From contig CAKUOX010000017.1 in NCBI GenBank assembly GCA_934670175.1, forward strand, positions 1-41,798: DNA of 41,798 bases. The letters are read 5' to 3'. This document shows positions 16,207-23,447 of this stretch, piece after piece. This DNA is from an uncultured Clostridia bacterium. Its GTDB lineage: Bacteria > Bacillota > Clostridia > Christensenellales > Aristaeellaceae. How positions within the stretch are numbered: the stretch's first letter is position 1; each line of letters begins with the position of its first letter. A program made the translations under genes and the position numbers. The notes below the pieces were generated by a model. The model worked only from the letters and a program-made list of their open reading frames with translations, had not been told where the DNA came from and searched no databases.

Positions 16207-17151
16207 TTAGCCCAGCAGGCCATTGTCCGCGATGTACTGCGCGGTCAGCATGGTGGCGCCGGTATCGACATTTTCGAACTCGGTGGTGCCATTGGTCAGG
16301 TATTCGATGGCGGTCTGGATGCCATAGTAGCCCATGTTGTAGGGGTTCTGGGCGGTGGTGGCGACCAGGTAGCCGTCGGCAACCAGGTTCAGGATGGCGT
16401 CGGACTTGTCGAAGCCAACGGCCAGAACCTTGCAATCCTCGCCTTCAGCCTTGATGGCGTTGCCGGTGCCCACGGTGCAGCCTTCATTCGCGCCGAACAG
16501 AGCTACGCAGCCGTCGGTGATGAAGTTGGTGGCAGCTTCCTGAGAACGGGCGGCGTCGCCGTCGGTGTAGACGTCTTCCAGGATTTCGAAGGCGGTGCCT
16601 TCAAAGGCCTGACGGAAGCCGGTAGCGCGCTGCTGGGTGGAAACGGTGGCGGCATTCACGTTCACGATGCCGATCTTGCCCTCGGTCACGCCAGCTTCGG
16701 TCAGTGCGGCCAGCAGGGTTTCGCCAGCCAGCTTGCCCGCGGCGGTGTTGTCGGTGGCCAGGGTCTGCAGAGCGACGTCGGAGTTGGCGGGAGAGTCAAC
16801 ATAGATGAACTTCACGCCGTCGGCGTTGTACTGCTCGATGGTGGCAACCTCGGTGTCCGGGCCGTTGGAGGCCAGCAGGATCACGTCTGCGTTGTCAGAG
16901 TAAGCATTGTTGATGCACTCGATCTGGGCGGCGTCGTTCTTGCCGGTGGTGGGGCCAGACCATACATAGCGGATGCTGAGGCCGGCATCGGTAGCTTCCT
17001 TAACGGCAGCCTGAGCGCCTTCGTCAACGGATACCCAGTGCATGTCTTCCAGGTCCATGGTGATCAGGTAGATGGTGTAGTCCTCGGCGAGGGCTGCGGC
17101 GCAGGTCAGAACCATTGCCAGTACGAGAGCCAGTGCGAACAGTTTCTTCAT
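16207..17151 (-). CDS. Sugar ABC transporter substrate-binding protein (RbsB type)
   Basis: A 314-residue periplasmic-binding-protein type 1 fold (Peripla_BP_4 class). The signal peptide ends AAALAE; its cysteine (LTC) is not a good lipobox. Mature-domain motifs are YLITMDLEDMHWVSVDEGAQAA at about 28, DVILLASNGPD at about 90, FIYVDSP, DNTAAGKLAGE, and GANEGCTVGTGNAIKAEG. Ligand-contact residues cannot be assigned, so the sugar is unknown. Ribosome site aaaggagg. It follows the permease in the operon and precedes a hairpin. Confidence 0.9.
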   Translation of the reverse strand: MKKLFALALVLAMVLTCAAALAEDYTIYLITMDLEDMHWVSVDEGAQAAVKEATDAGLSIRYVWSGPTTGKNDAAQIECINNAYSDNADVILLASNGPDTEVATIEQYNADGVKFIYVDSPANSDVALQTLATDNTAAGKLAGETLLAALTEAGVTEGKIGIVNVNAATVSTQQRATGFRQAFEGTAFEILEDVYTDGDAARSQEAATNFITDGCVALFGANEGCTVGTGNAIKAEGEDCKVLAVGFDKSDAILNLVADGYLVATTAQNPYNMGYYGIQTAIEYLTNGTTEFENVDTGATMLTAQYIADNGLLG

Positions 17152-17211
17152 AAATCTGTTCCTCCTTTTAATTTATTAAAACGCCTTGCAGCATTTTAAT
17201 TCTCAATGTCC

Positions 17212-18237
17212 TTATGCCTTCTTTTTGAAGGACAGCTTGCCGGTGCGGCGCACCACGTCGATCAGAACCGACAGGATAACGATCGCACCCACGACCACGT
17301 TCTTCAGGCCGACCTGCGTGTTGAGCATCTGCAGGCCGTTGTCCATGACCGCCCACACACTCGCGCCCGCCAGCACCGCCGACAGGATGCCCGTGCCGCC
17401 CATGGTGGAAATGCCGCCGATAACGGAGGCCGCGACCGCGAAGGTCTCGTAGGAAATGCCCGCGTTCATCGTGCCCGTGCCGGACTGTGCGCAGGTGATC
17501 AGGCCGGTAATGCCCGCGCAGAACGCGGATACCAGATAGGCCTTGATGATCGTCAGCGGTACGTTTACGCCCGAGAGCTTGGAGGCCTCGACGTTGGAGC
17601 CGATGGCGTAGATGTGGCGGCCGGTGCGCGTGTAGGAGAGGATGAAGTTGAATATCGCCCAGAGCACCAGCGCGATCCAGAAGGTATTGAAGATGCCCAG
17701 CGTCTTGCCGTAATAACAGAATTTCTGCACGCTTTCAGCGGCGGCGCGCCACTTGCTGCCGGCGGAGACGATGGAATCGGTGTTGACGTTGTTGTTCACC
17801 AGCTGCGCGATGCCGCGGCAGATGGTCTGCGTGCCCAGCGTGGCCACGAAGGGCGGCAGCTTGCAGCGCGCCACCAGCTCGCCGTTGATCACGCCCACTG
17901 CGAGGCAGGCGACCATGGCGATCAGTATGGCCAGCACGGGGTGCGTGCCGTTGCAGATCAGCGTGGCGATCATCATGCAGCTCATGCCGACCACGGAGCC
18001 GATGGAAAGGTCGATGTTTGCGGTAATGAGCACATAGCCCTGGCCGATACCCACGATGATCCACGGCGCGATCTGGCGCAGCAGGTTCGCGATATTGCGC
18101 TTGCCCAGGAAATTCGGATTGTTCCAGTAGAAGATGGCGCAGAGGATAATCAGGCCTGCGAACACCGTGAGCACCTGACCCACGCCGCGCGCGGATACAA
18201 ATTTTTTGATCGGATTCTGCTTCTTGCTGTTTTCCAT
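17212..18237 (-). CDS. Sugar ABC transporter permease (RbsC type)
   Basis: A 341-residue membrane protein of the BPD_transp_2 family with about nine or ten hydrophobic segments. Typical signatures are ANIDLSIGSVVGMSCM, GVINGELVARCKLPPFVATLGTQTICRG and RTGRHIYAIGSNVEASKLSGVNV. It would form the channel of the first sugar importer as a dimer. The start (MENSKKQ) has aaaggag upstream; in-frame codons further upstream overlap the ATPase gene end region without a ribosome site. Confidence 0.9.
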   Translation of the reverse strand: MENSKKQNPIKKFVSARGVGQVLTVFAGLIILCAIFYWNNPNFLGKRNIANLLRQIAPWIIVGIGQGYVLITANIDLSIGSVVGMSCMMIATLICNGTHPVLAILIAMVACLAVGVINGELVARCKLPPFVATLGTQTICRGIAQLVNNNVNTDSIVSAGSKWRAAAESVQKFCYYGKTLGIFNTFWIALVLWAIFNFILSYTRTGRHIYAIGSNVEASKLSGVNVPLTIIKAYLVSAFCAGITGLITCAQSGTGTMNAGISYETFAVAASVIGGISTMGGTGILSAVLAGASVWAVMDNGLQMLNTQVGLKNVVVGAIVILSVLIDVVRRTGKLSFKKKA

Positions 18238-18259
18238 TTCGAAATGCCGCTCCTTTCGC

Positions 18260-19801
18260 TTAGCCCTCGACCCTCTTGGAAGCGTCGAGCTTGGACTCAA
18301 ACCGGGTTGCGAGTTCCAGTATCTTTTCCTGGGTGGCGTCCTGAATGTTCATTTCGCCGGTGATGCGGCCGTCGCACATTACGATGATGCGATCCGCGAT
18401 GCCCAGAACTTCCGGCATTTCGGAGGAAACGAATATGACGGAAATGCCCTGCTGCTTCAGCTTGTTCATCAGGTGGTAGATTTCCACCTTCGCAGCCACG
18501 TCGATGCCGCGCGTGGGTTCGTCGAATATCACCACGCGGCTGTCGCGCGCCAGCCATTTTGCCACAACGACCTTCTGCTGGTTGCCGCCGGACAGACTGC
18601 CGGCGTCCACCTCGTCGTTGGCCATTTTAATGGAAAAGTTTTTGACCGACTGTGCCACCATCCTGCTGACCTTGCGGCGGTCAACCACACCGATATGCTT
18701 CGAGCTGGCAATATCCAGATTCGGCAGCTCGATGTTGGCGCGCACGGACAGCTTGGTGCACAGGCCGTCCTTCTTGCGGTCCTCAGGCGCGAGCACCAGA
18801 CCGTTTTTAATGGCGTCCATCGGGTTGTGGATCGTGATCTCCCGGCCGTCTATGAAGATCTGGCCGGATTCCTTGGGATCCACGCCGAAGATCGCGCGCG
18901 TGGTCTCGGTGCGCCCCGCGCCCATCAGTCCGGCAAAGCCAAGGATCTCGCCCTCATAGGAGGAAAAGGATACGTCGCGCACCATGCGTCCGGCGTTCAG
19001 ATGCTTTACCTCCAGCACCTTCTTGCCCTTTTCGCAGTGCACGCGCGGGAATTTTTCCTTGATCTCGCGGCCGACCATGTTGGCGATGATGTCGTTCATC
19101 GAAATGGCGTTGAACGGCGTTTCCAGAATGAACTGGCCGTCGCGCAGGATGGTCACGCTGTCCACGATGTGCTGCAGCTCCTCCAGACGGTGGGAAATGT
19201 ACACGATGCCGCGCCCCTCACTCTTGAGCTGGCGGATGATGCGGAACAGCTCCTCGATCTCGTTCGAGGTCAGCGCGCTGGTCGGCTCGTCCATGATCAG
19301 CACCTTCGCGTCCGTGGAGAGCGCCTTCGCGATTTCGACCATCTGCTGCTTGGAGACCTGCAGATCGCCCACGATCGTGGTCGGGGACAGGTCTATGCGC
19401 AGGTTTTCCAGAATTTTTCCGGCCTCGCGGTTCATCTCGCGCTGCGAGAGCACGCGCATGCCGCCGATTTTTTCGCGTCCCAGGAAAATGTTTTCAGCCA
19501 CCGTCAGATGGCGGCACAGGTTCAGCTCTTGGTGGATGATGGAAATGCCCATCTCCTGCGCCTTCTTCGGCGTGAGCGCATCTACCTCACGGCCAAAGAT
19601 GCGAATGGTGCCCGCATCCTTGCCATATACGCCGGAGAGCACCTTCATCAGCGTGGATTTGCCCGCGCCGTTTTCGCCCAGCAGCGCCATCACCTCGCCG
19701 GAACGCAGCCTGAAGGACACATCGCTGAGCGCCTTCACGCCCGGAAACTGCTTGGTGATGCCCTGCATCTCGATGATGTATTCACCGCTCCTGTTCTCCA
19801 T
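18260..19801 (-). CDS. Sugar ABC transporter ATP-binding protein (RbsA/MglA type, two NBDs)
   Basis: A 513-residue protein with tandem nucleotide-binding domains. NBD1 has GENGAGKST (about 38-46) and VLIMDEPTSAL; its signature is degenerate (LQVSKQQMVEIAKAL), as is usual in the family. NBD2 has a degenerate Walker A (GLMGAGRTE), a proper LSGGNQQKVVVAKWLA signature and VVIFDEPTRGIDV. It powers the first sugar importer. The ATG at 19801 has aggaag 11 nt upstream; a GTG 12 nt earlier is too close to that site. It is the first gene of the eight-gene operon. Confidence 0.92.
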   Translation of the reverse strand: MENRSGEYIIEMQGITKQFPGVKALSDVSFRLRSGEVMALLGENGAGKSTLMKVLSGVYGKDAGTIRIFGREVDALTPKKAQEMGISIIHQELNLCRHLTVAENIFLGREKIGGMRVLSQREMNREAGKILENLRIDLSPTTIVGDLQVSKQQMVEIAKALSTDAKVLIMDEPTSALTSNEIEELFRIIRQLKSEGRGIVYISHRLEELQHIVDSVTILRDGQFILETPFNAISMNDIIANMVGREIKEKFPRVHCEKGKKVLEVKHLNAGRMVRDVSFSSYEGEILGFAGLMGAGRTETTRAIFGVDPKESGQIFIDGREITIHNPMDAIKNGLVLAPEDRKKDGLCTKLSVRANIELPNLDIASSKHIGVVDRRKVSRMVAQSVKNFSIKMANDEVDAGSLSGGNQQKVVVAKWLARDSRVVIFDEPTRGIDVAAKVEIYHLMNKLKQQGISVIFVSSEMPEVLGIADRIIVMCDGRITGEMNIQDATQEKILELATRFESKLDASKRVEG

Positions 19802-19844
19802 AGTCACCCGCACTTCCTGACGGCTCGCACCGTCGACAGTTGAT

Positions 19845-19863
19845 TTGTAAAACTCTTTTACAA
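19845..19863. promoter_or_regulatory. Palindromic operator (ttgtaaaa-N3-ttttacaa), probable ROK repressor site
   Basis: A perfect 8-bp inverted repeat with a 3-nt centre, just downstream of the -10 box of the eight-gene operon. A/T-rich palindromes near the start site are the usual targets of NagC/XylR-type ROK repressors, and such a repressor is encoded in this operon. A second, weaker inverted repeat (gatttg-N7-caaatc, 19942-19960) lies between the two divergent promoters. Confidence 0.6.
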
Positions 19864-19872
19864 TATGGGTAT

Positions 19873-19902
19873 ATTATAACACACGCTTTACGTCGTTGTC
19901 AA
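19873..19902 (-). promoter_or_regulatory. Sigma-A promoter of the eight-gene sugar operon
   Basis: On the minus strand TTGACA (19897-19902), an 18-nt spacer, and TATAAT (19873-19878). Both hexamers are perfect. It lies 72 nt before the ATPase start and overlaps no other gene. Confidence 0.8.
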
Positions 19903-19977
19903 TAGGTCGAACGGCGGCGCGGCAAAAATTTCATTCGAGATGATTTGTTAAATTCAAATCGAGCAGAGAATTATGTA

Positions 19978-20006
19978 TTGACAAAGCGGTGCGCAGGCGG
20001 TAATGT
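19978..20006 (+). promoter_or_regulatory. Probable promoter of the divergent HAD phosphatase gene
   Basis: TTGACA at 19978-19983, a 17-nt spacer, and a poor -10 (TAATGT, 20001-20006), 51 nt before the start codon. The weak -10 makes this tentative. Confidence 0.45.
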
Positions 20007-20056
20007 GTTCGTGTTCGATATTGAGAAACATACGATTGCGCGGAGGAAAATAATTT

Positions 20057-20881
20057 ATGAACGCCAGCTATCCGGAGATCATCAACCCCGATTACCCCCG
20101 TGGGCATTTCAAATTTGCGCTGTTTGATTTTGACGGCACGCTCAGCCTGATTCGCGAGGGCTGGCAGAAGATCATGAAGGGCTATTTCTATGAGGCGCTG
20201 TCTCAGGCGCCCCGCGCCGAGGATGAGGCTGCGCTTCGAGCCTGCATCGACGAGTTTGTGGACATGAGCACCGGCAAGCAGACGATCTACCAGTGCATTT
20301 CGCTGGCGGAGGAGATCGAAAAGCGCGGCGGCACGCCGCTGGATCCGCAGGACTACAAGGACGAATATTCCCGCCGCCTGCTGGAGGAGGTGGGGCATCG
20401 CATTCGCGGGCTGGAGGATAAAACCATCGACCCGTCCGAGCTGCTCGTGCCCGGCGCAATCGAGATTTTGAAGGAGCTGTCCAGCCGCGGCGTGCGCATC
20501 TTCATCGCCAGCGGCACCGACGAGATCTACGCCGCCCATGAGGCCGAGCTGCTGGGCGTGACGCAGTATCTCTCCGCGCCGGTCTACGGCGCGCAGCGCG
20601 ACTACAAGTCCTTTTCCAAGCGGATGATCGTGGAGCGCATTATCCGCGAAAACGGCCTTCAGGGGCACGAGCTGGTCGGCTTCGGCGACGGCTTTGTGGA
20701 GATCGAAAACGTGAAGGAGCGCGGCGGCTTTGCCGTGGGCGTCGCGACTGATGAAAAGCACCACGACGGCCGCGTGGACGCCTGGAAGCGCGAGCGGCTG
20801 ATCCGCGCCGGCGCGGACGTCATCATTCCCGATTTCGCCCGCGCGGCGGAGCTTGCGGCGTATCTGTTCCCGCAGGGCTGA
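20057..20881 (+). CDS. HAD-superfamily hydrolase, probable phosphosugar phosphatase
   Basis: A 274-residue haloacid-dehalogenase-fold protein. Motif I is FDFDGTLS (nucleophile Asp about 24), motif II is IFIASGTDE (about 150), a conserved Lys region is YKSFSKRMIVERI, and motif IV is VGFGDGFVEIENVKE (about 212). A helical cap of about 90 residues lies between motifs I and II. It is divergent from the eight-gene operon and shares a 255-nt control region with it. It may therefore dephosphorylate an intermediate of that pathway, but this is inference. Ribosome site gcggagga before the ATG. Confidence 0.85.
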   Translation: MNASYPEIINPDYPRGHFKFALFDFDGTLSLIREGWQKIMKGYFYEALSQAPRAEDEAALRACIDEFVDMSTGKQTIYQCISLAEEIEKRGGTPLDPQDYKDEYSRRLLEEVGHRIRGLEDKTIDPSELLVPGAIEILKELSSRGVRIFIASGTDEIYAAHEAELLGVTQYLSAPVYGAQRDYKSFSKRMIVERIIRENGLQGHELVGFGDGFVEIENVKERGGFAVGVATDEKHHDGRVDAWKRERLIRAGADVIIPDFARAAELAAYLFPQG

Positions 20882-20929
20882 GCTGCGCGCTGAGAAGGAT
20901 ATTTGCAGGACGCCGGTATATAAAATGCA

Positions 20930-20970
20930 GCCGCCCGTTTGCTTCTCTGATATGGAAGCAAACGGGCGGC
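20930..20970 (+). terminator. Hairpin after the HAD phosphatase gene
   Basis: A perfect 16-bp stem (20930-20945 with 20955-20970). No T-run follows (tcaatcc), so termination is likely but not certain. Confidence 0.6.
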
Positions 20971-20982
20971 TCAATCCATTGC

Positions 20983-21252
20983 CAAACCCCGCAAACGCAG
21001 AAATTTCCTGAACAACTTCAGGAGAAGTTGAAATTTCTGCTTGCATCGTCAACGCGAGCTGCAAAATCGGTTACATACGTTGAAGCAGTCGCGCCACTGC
21101 AGCGACCTGCAGGCGCGACCAGCCCGCGCTGGAATCCAAAGGATTCGCGCGGCGCTGCCGAAACCCGCTTTGCGGGTCTTCGGTGCGTATTATGTATGCG
21201 CCCTCATTTGCAGCCCGCGTTTCCTTGCCTTGCGGTTTTTTTCAGCGTCTGG
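20983..21252 (+). repeat. Multi-hairpin intergenic repeat, family 2, copy C
   Basis: A 270-nt element closely similar to 29899-30169. H1 has an 11-bp outer stem (20997-21007 with 21030-21040) and an inner aactt/aagtt. H2 is gtcgcgcc/ggcgcgac (21088-21095 with 21112-21119) around two ctgcag boxes. H3 is gaatcc-aaa-ggattc (21132-21146). H4 is ccgaaacccgc-ttt-gcgggtcttcgg (21158-21183, one bulge). It ends in a run of seven T. No credible coding capacity: stop-free stretches here are not conserved in sense. It lies just after a hairpin that ends the HAD gene. Confidence 0.85.
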
Positions 21253-21280
21253 TTGTGTGCGCCTGGAGGACGAAGCCCCG

Positions 21281-21501
21281 TCAGAAATGGATGGTGTCGG
21301 GGTCGATCGCGGGCTCGCAGCAGTTGAGGCCGGAAATGAGCGCCATATCCTCCGGCGCTGCACGGGATTCGGCCAATGAATGAGGTAAAGATCCAGGTAT
21401 TCCAGCCCGAGCTGGCGCAGCGTCAGCTCGAAGGCCGCCAGAGTGGCTTTATAGCCGTGGCAGACGCTGCGCAGCTTGCTGGTGATAAACAGCTCTTCGC
21501 A
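21281..21501 (-). pseudogene. Aldo/keto reductase remnant with internal deletion
   Basis: On the minus strand, bases 21501 to about 21380 translate to an aldo/keto reductase segment: EELFITSKL, then LRQLGLEYLDLYLIHWPNPV, which is the classic region around the catalytic histidine (LIHWP). The frame then shifts, and about 21355-21281 encodes EDMALISGLNCCEPAIDPDTIHF followed by a stop. That matches the C-terminal end of aldo/keto reductases. So the N terminus and roughly 150 central residues are missing and the two ends are joined out of frame. It abuts the permease stop codon, so it was probably once the last gene of that operon. Confidence 0.8.
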
Positions 21502-21502
21502 C

Positions 21503-22480
21503 TCAGCGCAGGGGAGTTGAGGTGCGGGTATTGATGAGCATGATGACTAGAAGGATAAAGCCCTGAATGACTGAGCGCAGTCCCTGTACGATATTGAACG
21601 CCTGAAGGATGTTATTGAGAATAATCATCACCAGTGCGCCCAGAATACCGGCGATATAGCTCCCCTTGCCGCCTGCAAGGTTGGTGCCGCCAATGGCGAC
21701 AGCCGCTACGGAGAGCAGCGTATAGCTGTTGCCCATGGACATGGTCGTGCCGCCGTTGTAGCTGACCAGCAGCAGGCCGACCAGTCCGGCTACCATGCCG
21801 CTGATAACGTAGGCGGCGATGCCCAGGCGCGTTTCATTAAGACCGCAGATGCGCGCGGCGCTCGGGTTGTCGCCCACAAGGCGCAGCTTGCAGCCAAAGC
21901 GGCTCTTGAGCAGAACGAGCTCCGCAATAATTGTGATGCCAAAGCCGATCAGGGTCATATAGCGGATGGGTTGAACCATTACGTTGCACAGGCTCTTCAG
22001 CGCTGCACTCAGGTGCGCCGGCGGCTGTCCTCTGGTAACCAGCATCGTGAAGCCGGAGATCACATCTGCCAGGATCAGCGTCATGATCAGTGCCGGAATA
22101 TGAATGACCTTGATGCCAATGCCGTTAATCAGGCCAAAGCATCCGCCGAGCAGCATACCTGCAATGCAGCCAACCACTACGCCCAGTCCGGTTTCCATCG
22201 GCATGATGGGGCAAATCACGGCGGTCATTGAGGCGATAGCGCCTATTGAAAGATCGATTCCGTTATCACCGGCGATGATTACCGTGTTCTGTGCGACGGA
22301 CATCAGTCCAAGAATACTGCTGGACATGAGGATACTGCTGATATTTCGAATGGATAGAAAACCGTTTGCCACGATTTGGCCGATGATCAGCAGTACTGCG
22401 GCGGCAATCAACGAAGGCAGAAACATGCGCAGCTTCGCGCTTGCCAGAATCCGCTTTGATTTTTTAACGGCGTTTCGCAT
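21503..22480 (-). CDS. Sugar ABC transporter permease (RbsC type), second of the pair
   Basis: A 325-residue BPD_transp_2 family permease with about nine hydrophobic segments. Motifs include IIAGDNGIDLSIGAIASMTAVI, FGLINGIGIKVIHIPALIMTLI, LRLVGDNPSAARICGLNETRLG and SVAAVAIGGTNLAGGKGSYIAG. It probably forms a heterodimeric channel with the preceding permease. Ribosome site aagggag. Its start overlaps the end of the preceding gene by 17 nt. Its stop codon is directly followed by the aldo/keto reductase remnant. Confidence 0.9.
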   Translation of the reverse strand: MRNAVKKSKRILASAKLRMFLPSLIAAAVLLIIGQIVANGFLSIRNISSILMSSSILGLMSVAQNTVIIAGDNGIDLSIGAIASMTAVICPIMPMETGLGVVVGCIAGMLLGGCFGLINGIGIKVIHIPALIMTLILADVISGFTMLVTRGQPPAHLSAALKSLCNVMVQPIRYMTLIGFGITIIAELVLLKSRFGCKLRLVGDNPSAARICGLNETRLGIAAYVISGMVAGLVGLLLVSYNGGTTMSMGNSYTLLSVAAVAIGGTNLAGGKGSYIAGILGALVMIILNNILQAFNIVQGLRSVIQGFILLVIMLINTRTSTPLR

Positions 22481-23447
22481 GCGGCTTCACTCCCTTCTTT
22501 TCACGCTGCTTGCTCACCAGAATTGACAAAATGACGCACAGGAGCAGGATCAGCGCTTTAAGCAGCGTCTGCGAATAGGCGTCGAATTTCAGAGCGACGA
22601 TCAGATTGGTCAAATACCCCAGAAAGAGACAGCCCAGAATACTGCCGACAACATCGCCCTTGCCGCCTGAAAGCGATACGCCGCCGATAACGGCGCCAGA
22701 TATGGCGGTCATGCCCACGGACGAACCGATCAGCGGGTCGCCCGCACCGATCATGCAGGTCATGCACAGCGCGCCGACGCCGGAAGCGAAGCCCGCAAAC
22801 GCATAGGCGAACAGCTTGACCTTGCGTACATTGATGCCTGAAAGGAAAGCCTTGCTTTCGTTGTTGCCTGTGGCGTACAGCTTCAGGCCGTTTGGCGTGC
22901 GCTTATAGAGTTTCCAGATCAACACCACGGCGGCCACCCAGAACACAACGATTGGGATGCCCAGCGGCTTTTTGTAGAATGCGAGCAGCAGCGTGGTATC
23001 GATTGTTCCACCGGGCGTCGGCAGGATCAGCAGTGCCAGACCGGCAAAAATGGTGGAGGTAGCATAGGTGGTCAGCAGAGGCGTTACCTTGAGACAGGCC
23101 ACGATAGTGCCGTTAAACAAGCCGGCAGCAGTAGCGGCCGCCAGGGTGATGAGCACTGCCCAATAATAGGGCATACCGCCGGTCATCAGCCGCACGGCCA
23201 TGACGTTACACATTGAAACCAGCGCGCCCAGCGAAATGTCAATGCCGCCCGTAAGGATGACCACCGTCACGCCGATGCTGACGCATACGGTCATGGCATT
23301 GGTGTTCAGAAAGCTGGCAATCAGCGATGGCTTCCAGGCGTTGTTTGTGACAAAGGAATTAATGATAAGCACCAGCAGCAGCAGGACCAGGGAAGGAAAG
23401 GCCGCCCACGAAAGCACTTTGCGGGCGCGTTGCTTTACTGCATTCAT
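22464..23447 (-). CDS. Sugar ABC transporter permease (RbsC type), first of the pair
   Basis: A 327-residue permease of the same family. Motifs include LTGGIDISLGALVSMCNVMAVR, GLFNGTIVACLKVTPLLTTYAT, LKLYATGNNESKAFLSGINVRKV and TAISGAVIGGVSLSGGKGDVVG. The chosen ATG (MNAVKQ) has aaaggaag 9 nt upstream; the reading frame extends 43 codons further but only inside the ATPase gene. It overlaps the ATPase gene by 4 nt. Two different permeases per system resemble galactofuranose (YtfRT/YjfF) and LsrCD-type importers. Confidence 0.9.
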   Translation of the reverse strand: MNAVKQRARKVLSWAAFPSLVLLLLVLIINSFVTNNAWKPSLIASFLNTNAMTVCVSIGVTVVILTGGIDISLGALVSMCNVMAVRLMTGGMPYYWAVLITLAAATAAGLFNGTIVACLKVTPLLTTYATSTIFAGLALLILPTPGGTIDTTLLLAFYKKPLGIPIVVFWVAAVVLIWKLYKRTPNGLKLYATGNNESKAFLSGINVRKVKLFAYAFAGFASGVGALCMTCMIGAGDPLIGSSVGMTAISGAVIGGVSLSGGKGDVVGSILGCLFLGYLTNLIVALKFDAYSQTLLKALILLLCVILSILVSKQREKKGVKPHAKRR

